From NCBI GenBank assembly GCA_019454045.1, contig SKCR01001817.1:1-64000 (forward strand): 64,000 nt of DNA. The letters are read 5' to 3'. The notes beneath the pieces are model-generated. The model saw nothing but the letters and a program-made list of their open reading frames with translations. It was not told where the DNA came from and did no database searches. This DNA comes from Zanthoxylum bungeanum (lineage: Eukaryota > Streptophyta > Magnoliopsida > Sapindales > Rutaceae). This document shows, in pieces, positions 22,938 to 34,570 of the stretch (position 1 is its first letter; each line of letters starts with the position of its first letter). The position numbers and the translations under genes are program-made.

Positions 22938-23588
22938 ATGGAAGCCACTTCAAGAAGACGAGTTGAAAACATCTGCGTGTTTTGCGGTAGTAGTGTTGGT
23001 ACTAAGCCACAATACATAGAAGCAGCACAGGAATTGGGTCGAGTCTTAGCTGCAAGGAATATGCACTTAATATATGGCGGAGGCAATCTCGGACTTATGG
23101 GGATCGTTTCAAAGGGTACAGGAGGAGGCAGTCATGTTTTGGGAATCATCCCAAAACCCTTGGCAGAGGCAAATCTTATTGGATCATCAAACGGAGAGGA
23201 ACTGATCGTGCCAGGTATGTCTGAACGACTGGTAGAAATGATTAACGTGCTGATGCTTTTATCGCTTTGCCAGGTGGCTTGGGCACATTGGAGGAAATTT
23301 TTATAGTTCTATCTTGGGCGAACCTGAACATACACCAGAAACCGCTTGGACTGCTTAACGTTGATGGATTTTATGATTTCTTTGTTTGTGTTTCTTGATG
23401 ATGCTCGGAGAAATGGGTTCGTGTCAAAACCTATGAAAGAACTCCTCTTCACTGCCAGAACTGCTTCGGATCTAATAGACCAACTCATAGCCTATGAACC
23501 ACAAGTTGACCCTATCATTTCAAAGATAAATTGGTCTGGGGACGATCGTGGTAAGAGGCGTCGGGTTAATCTGGATCTTAACCTTTAA
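22938..23588 (+). pseudogene. Cargo ORF 2: LOG-like cytokinin riboside-5'-monophosphate phosphoribohydrolase, frameshifted copy
   Basis: Retrotransposon-borne copy of a LONELY GUY gene. LOG enzymes cleave cytokinin nucleotides to active free bases in the cytosol. It starts with the same ATGGAAGCC as the minus copy, and the first about 100 codons are in frame ('NICVFCGSSVGTKPQY', 'YGGGNLGLMG'). One base is lost near 23243, so the catalytic PGG-GT-E segment (about 23268-23300) is out of frame. One base is gained near 23375, so the last about 70 codons return to the original frame and end in the same tail 'KRRRVNLDLNL'. An in-frame 3-nt deletion near 23115 also differs from the minus copy. A functional enzyme is not expected. 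No introns are present although plant LOG genes normally have several. Confidence 0.88.
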
Positions 23589-24103
23589 TTTCCTGTAGAA
23601 TTTCAGCTAACCAGGTATTATCTTCTAACTCTCTTCTACTGTTTAAGACATTGGGGACAATGTCTCATTTAGGTTTGGGGGAGGGAATTAGTTGATCAGT
23701 ACCTTGTTTTTTTTAGTTTGTGTGTTATTTTATTTTTTAGTCCAAAATTTTTCGAAAAATACAAAAAAAATTGAAAAATTTTCAAAAATTAAAAATATTT
23801 TGGTTTTTGTGTATTTTTTTTATTTGACTAAAAAGGTGAAATTGGTAAGAGATAGCTGAGAGTAAGGAGTTTCCACTCCTGATACGTATCTCAAACCTAT
23901 TTCGAAACAAGTTAATTTTTGTTTATTTCATTTTGAATTATTTAATTTGTGAATTCCTTAAAACTGACTAAAATGAATCTTCATATGTTTAGTTAACAGA
24001 TATTATCAACATATATAGTAACATACGGACATGAGCTAAATTGAAAAGTTTGTAATATTCAGTGCTCTAGTTTAATTGGAGGAAGCATCTCAAAAAGCAA
24101 TGG

Positions 24104-24139
<36 letters not shown>

Positions 24140-24923
24140 GTCTGAGATCCGAGTTATTAAGTCTGTAAGGGTGTTTTAACACCTAGTGCCCTAAAACCAA
24201 CTGGTTTGGGAGTCACTGGCCCAAAGCTCGTTACATGGATCAAAGATGCTGAAAAAAATATATATATCTGAAGTCTGGGTAATTAAGTCTGTAGGGGTGT
24301 CTTAACACCTGGTGCCCTAAAACCAACTGGTTTGGGAGTCACCGACCCAACACTCGCTACATAGACGAAGATATTGTATATAAATAAAAAATAGAGAAAA
24401 ATCAAAGAAAAAAATCAGAAAAATGAGAAAAATTATTCCATTGCTACAAAAAGGTGTGAAATCTGATAGAACTTTAGGACAAAAATATTACTCTCTTATC
24501 AACTGCACTTATGACTGTTGTGGGCAAAAATGAGTTGTTTAATATTTTGTTGGCTGTATATGAAGAATGGTAAAAATAATCGGAGAATTTACTTATTCAG
24601 TAATTTAGAATAAAACAAAACAACTAGTAACTTGGAGTAGAAGTTTCACCTGATTAGTCACTAACTTCTTTATTCTTTTCGCTTGTCTTTTTGCTTTTGT
24701 GTGCATTAGTTTTACTACCTTTTTACTTTTGTAAAACGTTTGTGGGTATCGTTGCTGTAAACCCTCACGAGACTACAACTCGTCCACTAGGGACACCTAG
24801 GGGTTTAAAGGCTTGTTGCATACGCTAAATGCAACCGTGATCCCTACGAAAGTGGCTTAGTTTAATTTTATTTTATTTGTTGTTTTGCTCGAGGACTAGC
24901 AAAATGTTAGGTTTGGGGGTGTG
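23589..24923 (+). other. Non-coding 3' region of plus Athila element
   Basis: About 1.3 kb between LOG and the 3' LTR. It holds CATTGGGGACAATGTCTC, which is typical of Athila 3' regions, a 32-A homopolymer (24107-24138; only 10 in the minus copy), and a tandem duplication of about 125 bp (about 24140-24262 and 24268-24370, containing 'CTAAAACCAACTGG'). It ends with the polypurine tract GGTTTGGGGGTG at 24911. The duplication is also present in the minus element (33840-34070). No ORF of note. Confidence 0.75.
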
Positions 24924-26977
24924 TGATGAGCGAAAATATATCAATATTTACCGCCCCTTTTACTTAATATTTTGTTTAGTTTCTCGGGTTTGATGAATGT
25001 TTTGATGTGTTTTAGTTTATTTTGCAGATAAAATAATATCGGGACTCAATGAAATCATTTAGGACGAAATGTGGATCAAATAAGGGCAATTATTGGACTT
25101 GATATATTAATTTTGGAGATTGGAAATTTGAAAGGGCGTTTTGACGAAGTGCAGTTTTGGAAATTCCAGTTTTGCAATCTGTCGTATTTTGGGCATAACT
25201 TTTACTCAGATATCGGATTGAGCTGATTCAAGTGCCAGATTAAAGAAGACTCAAAGATCTACAACTGTGAAAGAGAAAATATTTTCGAATTCTGAATATT
25301 TCATGACCGAAATTGATGAACCATCCAGAAGTGTGTGGAGTGTAATTATTAAAAGTCATTATCAATCATTTTCAAAGCAAAATATTAATTAATTAATAAT
25401 TAATAAAAATTATCAAATCAACACCAAACAAGATAAGAAATTATTGGAGCAATTATGGATTGGTGGATGGAGTAATTAGTGGAGAAATTAATAATGTAAT
25501 TGGTGGAGAAATTGATGGATGATTTGATGGTGGCAAAATTTTGCCTATAAATACCAAGCCATTTCATTTGTAAAATTCATACTTTCTTCTTTGAAATTCT
25601 TAATGAATAAATAAGAAGATTGTATCTAGTTTGTTATTTTTAGTTTTCAGTAATTAATTTTCAGTTTCGCACTTTCTTTTCTTTACTTTTCAGTTTTTAC
25701 TTTCCGCGAATTTACTTTTACGCACAGTACTTTTTTCTTTAATTTTTCAGTTTTTATTTTCAGTAATGAGGAGGTAATTTCCCAAGCTAGGGTGAAAGGT
25801 AATTCTTTTACTGTTACTATTTAGATTAATCTCCCTTAAAAATATATGTCACTATTTAAAATACTGATTAATAAAGGATACCGATATATTGGTCGGTTGG
25901 CAATTCAATTTAATCTGGTTTAAACCTGACTAATCAAGGATACCGCCAGATTGGTCGGTTGGTAAATTTATTTTGGTACCGCCTTTATGGCTGGATTATG
26001 GACAAATATTACCGCCTATATGGCTGGTTGGACTTAATTTGACTTAATCAGGATACCGCCAGATTGGTCGGTTGGTAATATTAAACAAGTTTATATATAT
26101 TTTATGGGAGATTTCTAAATAAGTAGTAGTAAAAGTAATTCCTTTTACCTTAGCATTTATTTTACTTTTTACTTTATGTCTTTTACTTTCAGTATTTTTA
26201 CTTTATGTCTTTTATTTTTCAGTTATTAGTCCTAGTTATGTGTTGTAACTAAATAGTTATCTGGGGTTGTGATGAATTTCAATATCACCGGTTTATAAGG
26301 GTTAGATTATAGTTTGGGTATTATAAAGATTTATTTATTGAGTCTTAATCTTAATGCTTTTTATTAATTGCCATTAATAAAATTGATTAGGTAACTTAAA
26401 ATGAACTAGACATAGGGATTTTAAGTTTAAGACCTTAGACTCAATAGACCACGATCTTCCTTGAGGATAGATAACCCTTTAATAGATTTCCTTACAGGAT
26501 AGGAATATACCTGTCGGGCGAGGGTAGCCATAATGGAACTCAATCTTAATGAATCCAGATAATGTGGTTGACATAGGAAATATGGTTCAATTGGGTTACA
26601 CTGGGTATTTGTGTCTGACCATCGACAGATGCTTTCGCATAATTCGTGTTCCAGGTTAATAAATCAATGTTTTACCATCTATATAATAATCACTTCATCT
26701 TTAAAATGGTATTGGAAGAAATCACAACCCTAGATCTTTGTGTCTTTTGTATTTTCTTTAGTATTTTCTTTTGTCTTTTTATTTATTTATTTATTTAGTA
26801 AAGCCATTCAACCAATCAAACAAACAATATCTCTCTTATCCATTTAATTAGATATTTGTAATAAATAGATTCAACAATTAATAACAACAGTAGGAATTAA
26901 GTCCTCGTGGGATCGATATTTTATACTACTTGAACGATACGTGCGCTTGCGTTATACGTGTGTGTTTACGCCGGTCA
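24924..26977 (+). repeat. 3' LTR of plus Athila-like element
   Basis: 2054 bp, TGATGAGCGA...GCCGGTCA, directly preceded by the polypurine tract and followed by the second GAGAG target duplication. It is nearly the same as 17145-19195. Confidence 0.92.
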
Positions 26978-26982
26978 GAGAG

Positions 26983-27275
26983 CAGAAAGCTAAACCAAGA
27001 CTGAGGGCAACTAGTGTACCACCTCGTGAATCTGGGACATAACAAGATATTGAGCTATGAGACCAGAAAGAAGACTGAGCAATCACCTGGAGAACTGGCG
27101 GAAGACCTAACCCAAAGGAATAGGAAATTCATTCATGCATGCATACATGTAACATATTTTGCATTATTTTTTGTGTTTGTTTTGTTTTGTATTCACAGGT
27201 TTCAAAGAAGAAAAAGAGAAAGCGGCAAAGACAAGCCAACCAGAATCAGCAATATATGAACAACATTTTGGGGAA
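26983..27275 (+). other. Gypsy-B internal region resumes, no gene
   Basis: Sequence continuing Gypsy-B after the Athila insertion. It includes a small open stretch around 27014-27259 with no recognisable domain, and leads into the tandem-repeat block. Confidence 0.5.
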
Positions 27276-28045
27276 TGAATCCCAGGGTTGAGGCCCCACA
27301 TCATCAGAGTCTTGGAATGAATCCTGGGGGGCGAAGCCCGCGTTATCAGCAGTTTTCGGGACTGAATCCCAGGGGGCGAAGCCCGCATTACCAGCAGTCT
27401 TCGGGAATAAATCCCAGGGTCGAGGCCCACATCAGCATCAGTCTGGGGGTGAGGCCCACGTCAGTATCAGTTTGGGGTGAGGCCCACATTAGTATGAGTT
27501 TGGGACGAGGCCCACATCAGTGTCAGTCTGAGGGCGAGGCCCACATCAGCATCAGTCCGGGGGCGAAGCCCACACCAGTATCAGTTTGGGGCGAAGCCCA
27601 TATCAGTATCAGTCCCAGGGTTGAGGCCCACGTCAGTATCAGTTTTGAGGATGAGTCCCAGGGTCGAGGCCCACATCAGCATCAGGTTTGGGGATGAGTC
27701 CCAGGACCGAGGCCCACATCATGAGCCCCAGGGCCGAGGCCCACATCAGGATCAGTTTTGGGGATGCGTCCCAGGGCCGAGGCCCACATCAGCATAAGTT
27801 TTGGGATACGTCCCAAGGTCGAGGCCCACATCAGTATCAGTTCAGGGTGAGGCCCACATAAGTATCAGTTTGAGGGCGACGCCCACATAAGTATCAGTCC
27901 GGGGGCGAGGCTCACATCAGTATCAGTTCAGGGTTGAGGCCCACACATCATCAGTGTCAGTTTTGGGATGCGTCCCAGGGTCGAGGCCCACATCAGTATC
28001 AGTTTTGGGGATGAGTCCCAGGGTTGAGGCCCACACATCATCAGA
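27276..28045 (+). repeat. Tandem array A in Gypsy-B (GAGGCCCACATCAG units)
   Basis: More than 15 imperfect units of roughly 30-60 bp, each with 'CGAGGCCCACATCAG', then a variable TATCAGT, then GGGGATGAGTCCCAGGG or a shortened form. Unit length varies by presence or absence of the GGATGAGTCCCAGGG part. Apparent ORFs in both strands are repeat by-products. Confidence 0.85.
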
Positions 28046-29140
28046 AAGCCGGGAATGGCACTCTGAGAATGGAACGCAGTTCGAGAATGAACAAGCCGGG
28101 AATGACACTCCGAGAATGGAGCACAGTTCGAGAATGAACAAGCCAGGAATGGCACTCCGAGAATAGAGCACACTTTGAGAATGAACAAGCCGGGAATGGC
28201 ACTCCGAGAATGGAGCAAGGTTCAGGAATGGACCACCTCACACAGTAACGGTTCGGGAATGGACCACTTCACAACATGGTTTGAGAACGAACTATCACAT
28301 CATCAGTATTAGTCTTGCCGGGTATGGCACTCTGGGGGCGAGGCCCACATCATTATCAGTATCAGTCTGGCCAGGTATGGCACTTTGGGGGCGAGGCCCA
28401 CATCAGCATTAGTAGCAGTTTTGCCGGGTATGGCACTCCGAGTATGGAGACACGATATTAGTTTTTCCAGGTATGGCACTTTGGGAATAGTGCCCACATT
28501 CAGTATCAGTCTTGCCGGGTATGGCAATCGAGGGCACAAAGCCTACATTCAACACAATTCAAAGAACAAGACCCTTATTTTAACTCAGCAATGGTTCAGA
28601 AATGGACTATCTCACATCAGCATGGTTCGGAAATGGACTATCTCTTATCAACAACGGTTCGGAAATGGACCACAATCATATCAGACGCCGAAAATGGCAC
28701 TCCGAAAATGGAGCATGGTTCGAAATGGACCACTACCACTCACCAGAAATGGCACTCCAAAAATGGATCATGGTTCGAAATGGACCACTACCACTCGTCG
28801 AAAATGGCACTCCGAAAATGGAGCATGGTTCGAAAATGGACTATCATCACATCAGCGACACATCGAAAATGGGGTTAGCTCGCCGAAAATGGCGCTCCGA
28901 AAATGGAGCATGGTTCGAAATAGACCACTATCATCTCGCCGAAAATGGCACTCCGAAAATGGAGCATGGTTCGAAAATGGACTATCATCACATCAGCGAC
29001 ACTTCGAAAATGGGGTTAGCTCGCCGAAAATGGCACTTCGAAAATGGACTATCATCACATCAGCGACACTTCGAAAATGAGGTTAGCTAGCCGAAAATGG
29101 CGCTCCGAAAATGGAGCATGGTTCGAAATGGACCAACTCT
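28045..29140 (+). repeat. Tandem array B in Gypsy-B (ATGGCACTCCG units)
   Basis: Successive blocks of related units. About 28045-28230 has 'GGGAATGGCACTCCGAGAATGG', about 28315-28520 'GGGTATGGCACT', and about 28590-29135 'GAAAATGGCACTCCGAAAATGG' with an interspersed 'GACTATCATCACATCAGC'. All share the core ATGGCACTCCG flanked by the same 4-5 letters on both sides, the flank differing between blocks, which suggests local homogenisation. Confidence 0.8.
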
Positions 29141-29455
29141 CATCACATCAGTTTTGCCAGGTACGACACTCCGGGTATGAAGACCTCAGATCATTTTTGC
29201 CAGGTACGGCACTCCGGGTATGGAGACATCAGATCAGTTTTGCCAGGAACGGCACTCCGGGTATGGAGACATCAGATCAGTTTTGCCAGGTACGACACTC
29301 CTGGTATGGAGACATCAGATCAGTTTTGCCAGGTACGGCACTCCGGGTATGGAGACATGAGATCAGTTTTGCCAGGTACGACACTCCGGGTATGGAGATA
29401 TCAGATTAGTTTTGCCAGGTACGACACTCCGGGTATGGAGATATTTCAGTGACAC
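29140..29455 (+). repeat. Tandem array C in Gypsy-B, about 43-bp period
   Basis: About seven units of about 43 bp with core 'TTTTGCCAGGTACGGCACTC' followed by CGGGTATGGAGACATCAGATCA. The core ACGGCACTCCGGGTATGGAG is a diverged version of the array B core. Because 43 is not a multiple of 3, the reading frame rotates from unit to unit, so the long ORFs here are not genes. Confidence 0.85.
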
Positions 29456-29775
29456 CCTTGGTACGGGGTTTAGCTTGCCAGGTACGGCACTCAGACACAA
29501 ATGCGACACTCTAGGTATAGAGACGCAACCGCGACACCCTAGGTACTAGGTTTAGCACGCCAGGTACGACACTCAGACACAACTGCGACACTCTAGGTAT
29601 GGAGACGCAACCGCGACACCCTAGGTACGGGGTTTAGCATGCCAGGTACGACATGTGGACTATTGTGGACTATCGAGACACCCTAGGTACGGGGTTTAGC
29701 AAGCCAAGTACGAAATGTGGACTATTGTGGATTATCACGACACCCTAGGTACGGGGTTTAGCACGCCATGAATGG
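29455..29775 (+). repeat. Tandem array D in Gypsy-B (CCCTAGGTACGGGG units)
   Basis: About five units of about 60-90 bp with 'CGACACCCTAGGTACGGGGT' then TTAGC(A/T)(C/T)GCCAGGTACGACA. It follows array C without a gap. The non-repetitive 29776-29900 then leads to the polypurine tract AAAGTGGGGGCGAC at 29901-29914. Confidence 0.75.
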
Positions 29776-29914
29776 CACATCATCAAATTCAGTTTGGAGC
29801 AACAGGCAAGCCAGGTGGCAGCTAGCGAGCCAGGTAAGTGAAAATGCATTGCACATACTTTGATAGGATTTTCATTGTCACACACTGCACAAGTCCCATC
29901 AAAGTGGGGGCGAC

Positions 29915-32116
29915 TGTAGGCACTGCATTTTTGCATATAAGTCCCGATGATGAGTCTCGTATGGAGACACTACCTCTTTAATTGTGGAAGCCTCGGGAAA
30001 CGGACGTTGGAAGGGAAGAGTCAAGAATTGACACGTTGTTGGATTTAATTCGCTGGATTAGCTTCGGGTTCGCTTGTTGGACCTTCGTTTCAAAACACAT
30101 CCTTAGCCCAAAACCAAAGCCCACACACCAAGCCCAATCCAAATAATTAAAACATTTAAAACACATGTCACAAATTAAAATAATATCATTCCTAATTAAA
30201 TCACATGCCTAAATTAAATAAATCAAATTAATCACTTTCCTAATTTAAATAAATCACATGCCTAAATTAAATAAATCTAAATAATTCACCTTCCTAATTA
30301 AATTAAATCATATCCCTAACTAAAAGAGAAGAAATCAAATTAAATCAAATCACTTCCCTAATTAAAATAATTTTCCTTATCAAATACTAATTAAAAGATA
30401 TCCCCTTAATTACACAAATCATTCTCATTCTCAAATAAGGAAAGCCCCCATCCCTTTGCCTATATAAAGAACCCTTCACCAACACATAAAGATCCCTAGC
30501 TCATTCACACAAGAAATAAGAGAGCACATATACACAATATTCTCACAAGAAACAACCCTAGCTCATTCACACATAATTCACACAAGAAATAAGAGAGCTC
30601 ATATACACAATATTCTCACAAGAAACAACCCAGGCTGATTCTCACAAAAAACACATCAAATAAACCCTAAACATTCGGCTCTCTCTCCCCTTCAACACTC
30701 ACGCCTGCCCCCCTCAACCTCACCCACGTTACTGCCTCTCTCAAACGCCACTAGCCCAATACCTCACCCCACTCAATCAGCCGCACCTTCATCACGCTCC
30801 AACGAAACCTTCTCACGTTCAACATACTAACCAGCTAACCCTAAAGCCATTAAGCCCTTCAACAGCCACGTTAAAAGAACCCAATCTCTCTCGGAAAACC
30901 CACGACAACAATCAAATAAGACCCTCACGACGTTCACAGTCAACGATAAATCTACTCAAACACGCCTTGCACACACACAACAAGCCACATTGATATCTTG
31001 CACACACTCACGGCTTTGCACACAGGCCACGTGAACACATCCCACTCACACACACAAAACGCACACAAGCAGCACTCAAAACACAGCCCATTCAACAAAA
31101 ACACACAGCCCTTTAACCGGCCAACCTTCACACAAAACAAACACGCAACAACCCACTGCTTCACAAAAAAACTGCCCAAAACAGTCCCCGAATTAACCCA
31201 AAACTGCATCTAAAAACGGAGTAAAAACAGCAGCCCAAACAGTGAAACAGCGAAGAAAAACATTGAACCAGTGAACCGGAGGAGTTGCGGAGTATCAACC
31301 CTTCCGACGGCCGTGTAACGCGCTTTCGAGAGACGACAAAAGAGGTTAGACCTGAGGGCACCTTCTTTATTTATTATTCTTCTTTTTTTTTTAATATATT
31401 ATCGCATGAGAGTCATTTGTTGATGCATGATGTGAATTCCGGGTGAATGAAATGCGTGTTCTCTTTTGTGGTATATCAGATGGAAACCCGGACGTAAATT
31501 TCGTAGCTGAATCCGAATGGATGGTAGTGCGATTTACACTCGGGATACAATGCCACGTACTATTTAAGAGACACACGTATTTCGTTTCATCCAAACATGT
31601 ATGCGAGCATGATTTAGTCTAGTATGTTATTTATTTTTAAGCATGATTTAGTTGTTTATTTTTAAGCATGAGTAGTTATTTGTTTTGCGTTTGGAATTTG
31701 CATTAGGTTTAGGTTGTTGTTTGCTTTTCGCATTATATAATTGAAATATGTTCATGAGATTTCCGTGTGTTGTCGTGTGTTATGAGGACTTACTTTCCAA
31801 GCATACAAACTTAGACATAGGATTTATCTTTATGAACATGAACTAGATATAGGTTGTTCTTGAGCATGTTGCGTAGATTCGGTTAAGATATTGCACAAAT
31901 CACATCATTACAAGTGGCATAAGTAAGGGACCATTCCAAACCAAACATGTTTGAGGTCTTCCCTTGCGAGGGGTGAGTGCGGCCTTAAATCTTTGTCCCA
32001 GTTCACACCGGGTGGCGACTCCATGTTATTTTTCCGGTTTAGTTCCCCGCGAGCTATTTCGTACTCCCAACTAGGCCGCGTGCCTAGAACAGTGTCGCCG
32101 ATTTCTGTGTCCTACA
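29915..32116 (+). repeat. 3' LTR of Gypsy-B
   Basis: 2202 bp, TGTAGGCACTGC...TGTCCTACA, preceded by a clear polypurine tract. The TATA box TATATAAA is at 30461-30468. It ends exactly where sequence of the minus Athila LTR begins, as expected for insertion into that LTR. Confidence 0.9.
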
Positions 32117-33279
32117 CCATCCATATAGGTGGTAACCTGATTAAGTCAAATTAAGTCTAACCAGCCATAAAGGCGGAACCAAAATAAACCTGCCATATAG
32201 GCGGTAAGAAAATTTATTTACCAACCGACCAATCTGGCTGTATCCTTGCTTAGTCAGGTTTAAACCAGTTTAAAATGAATTACCAACCGACCAATATAAC
32301 GGTATCCTCATTAAGTCAAATTTTAAATAATGAATATTTATATTTAAGGGAGATTAATCTAAATAGCAGTAATAAAAGTTTTACCTTTCACTCTAGCAGG
32401 GGGAAGTTACCTACTCATGTTGAATAGTAAAAACTGAAAAAATAAAGAAAGTAAATTATTATTATTACAGAACGTAATTAAAATTAATTACAAAACTGAA
32501 ATTAAAATAAACTAGATAGAAAACTCCCTATTTACATTAAAGAATTCAGAGAGGAAGGTACATCTGAAATTGAAATTTTGAGCTATATATATAGGCGTCA
32601 ATAAGCCCCGCGCGTCACGACGCACAAGTTTCTTCTTGCGTCGTGACGCACTGACGTGTCAACGCGTGATTGGTCCGTTTCAGATTCTTATCTGCCAGAT
32701 GGCAATTCGGATAAATGAGTCAATAATTGAGCTGATGTGGCGCTGACGTGGCAACACGTGGCGAAAGTGATTGTTGGCACCGTAGGATTGCGACACGTGG
32801 CACTTCGTGATTGGCTGATGATGACGTGGTGGTGACATGGCATGTTGACTCGGTCTTCTGCTGACATGGATAATGACGTGGCTGACACGCGGGATGACAC
32901 GTGTCGACACGTGGCGATGGCGATTGTCGGCACCATAGGATGATGACACATGTCACGGTGCACGTTAGCAGATCGGCTGTGATGTTGATATGTGGCACAT
33001 CGCACGTTAGCAAAGTCACACTTCTCAGATTCTGACATGTGTCCCCAGCGCACGTTAGCATGGAGCGGCGCACGTTAGGCGTCGCGACACGCAATTTACA
33101 ATTTTACCCTTTTGCTTCATTTTTCACTGTTTTGGTCCCAAATCACCTCCAGAATGTCCTGAAACTTTATTTATCTACAAAATAACACAAAACACATCAA
33201 AATATTCACAAAACTCAAGAAACTATACAAAATATTAGGTCAAACGAGTGGGAAATAGTAATACATTTACCACTCATCA
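32117..33279 (-). repeat. Truncated 3' LTR of minus Athila-like element
   Basis: 1163 bp corresponding to about 49997-51117 of the 5' LTR; about 915 bp of the far end are missing. On the minus strand it starts TGATGAGTGG directly after the polypurine tract GGTTTGGGGGTG (33280-33291). It contains the G-box-rich U3 and part of the GGTCGGTTGG repeats. Confidence 0.88.
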
Positions 33280-33291
33280 CACCCCCAAACC

Positions 33292-34570
33292 TAACATTTT
33301 GCTAGTCCTCGAGCAAAACACAGAATAACATAAACATCTTTAAAATAAAATTTAACCAAGCAACTTTCGTAGGGATCACGGTTGCATTTAGCGTATGCAA
33401 AAAGCCTTTAAACCGTAAGTGTCCATAGTGGACGAGTTGTAGTCTCGTGAGGGTTTACCTCAATGATACCCACAAACATTTTACAAAAGTAAAAAGGTAG
33501 TGAAACTAATGCACACAAAATCAAAAAGACAAGAGAAAAGAGAATAAAGAAGTTAGTGACTAATCAGGTGAAACTTCTACTCCAAGTCACTAGTTGTTTT
33601 CTTTCCTTCTAAATTACCGAATAAATAAATTCTCCTATTATATTTACCATTCTCCATATACACAGCCAACAAAATATTAAACAACTCATTTTTGCCCACA
33701 ACAGTCACAAGTGCAGTTGATAAGAGAGTAATATTTTTGTCCTAAAGTTTTATCAGAATTCACACCTTTTTGTAGCAATGGAATAATTTTTCTGAATTTT
33801 TTCTTTGATTTTTGATTTTTTTTATTTATATACAATATCTTTCATCTATGTAGCGAGTGTTGGGTCGGTGGCTCCCAAACCAGTTGGCTTTAGGGCACCA
33901 GGTGTTAAGATACCCCTACAGACTTAATTACTCAGACTTCAAATATATATATTTTTGCAACATCCTTGATCCATGTAGCGATCTTTGGGCCAGTGACTCC
34001 CAAACCAGTTGGCTTTAGGGCACTAGGTGTTAAAACACCCCTACAGACTTAATAACTCGGATCTCAGACGTTTTTTTTTTACTCCATTGCTTTTTGAGAT
34101 GCTTCCTTCAATTAAACTAGAGCACTGAATATTACAAACTTTTCAATTATAGCTCATGTCTGTATGTTACCATGCATGTTGATAATACCTGCCAACTGAG
34201 CATATGAAGATCCATTTTAGTCAATTTTATGGAGAATTTACAAATTAAATAATTCAAAAGGAAATAAACAAAATAACTTGTTTCGAAAATGGGTTGAAAT
34301 ACGTATCAGGAATGGGAACTCCTTACTCAGATATCTCTCACCAATTTCACCTTTTTAGTCAAAATAAAAACAAAAACGCAAAATATTTTTTTTTTGATTT
34401 TTGTAAATTTTTTCAATTTTTTTGTATTTTTGGAAAAATTTGGACTGAAAACAACACACAACTATAAACTAGATACTTATCAACTAATTCCCTCCCCCAA
34501 ACCTAAATGAGACATTGTCCCCAATGTCTTAAACAGTAGGAGAAGAGTTTAGAAGATAGTACACGAAAAA
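33292..34570 (-). other. Non-coding 3' region of minus Athila element
   Basis: Equivalent to 23589-24923. It contains the same tandem duplication of about 125 bp (about 33843-33940 and 33968-34068), a 10-T run at 34071-34080, and the CCCCAATGTC block next to the LOG stop. No ORF of note. Confidence 0.75.

Larger units (their letters stand above)
17145..26977 (+). mobile_element. Complete Athila-like element (plus) with LOG and NABP-like cargo
   Basis: A 9833-bp Ty3/gypsy element with two nearly identical LTRs (17145-19195 and 24924-26977) and a 5-bp target duplication GAGAG on each side (17140-17144, 26978-26982). Internal order: tRNA-Asp primer-binding site, gag, protease, then directly the integrase C-terminus, a small cysteine-rich ORF, a LOG-like ORF, 1.3 kb of non-coding DNA and a polypurine tract GGTTTGGGGGTG. 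RT, RNase H and the integrase core are absent, so it could move only with help. The segment GGGAGGCAACCC at about 22046 is typical of Athila elements downstream of pol. Confidence 0.93.
12055..32116 (+). mobile_element. Gypsy-B: non-autonomous LTR element with tandem-repeat 3' region
   Basis: An LTR retrotransposon with 5' LTR 12055-15332, a primer-binding site at 15336, internal pieces 15333-17144 and 26983-29914, and 3' LTR 29915-32116. Neither internal piece contains a recognisable gag or pol, so it depended on other elements for movement (large non-autonomous type). The primer-binding site beginning TGGCGACTCC and the large tandem-repeat region before the 3' LTR resemble the Tat/Ogre branch of Ty3/gypsy; that lineage call is inference. 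A complete Athila-like element is inserted in the internal region and a hAT MITE in the 5' LTR. The first roughly 20 bp of the 5' LTR are lost at the junction with copia copy 2. Confidence 0.75.

Noticed and set aside
27164..29452. Long ORFs on both strands, up to 231 codons
   Set aside because: They lie in tandem repeats; frames rotate or persist only because of unit length, and no domain is seen.
32680..33094. Three overlapping minus-strand ORFs of 89-124 codons
   Set aside because: All lie in the G-box-rich U3; His/Ser/Arg-rich translations of repeated ACGTGGC-type motifs.
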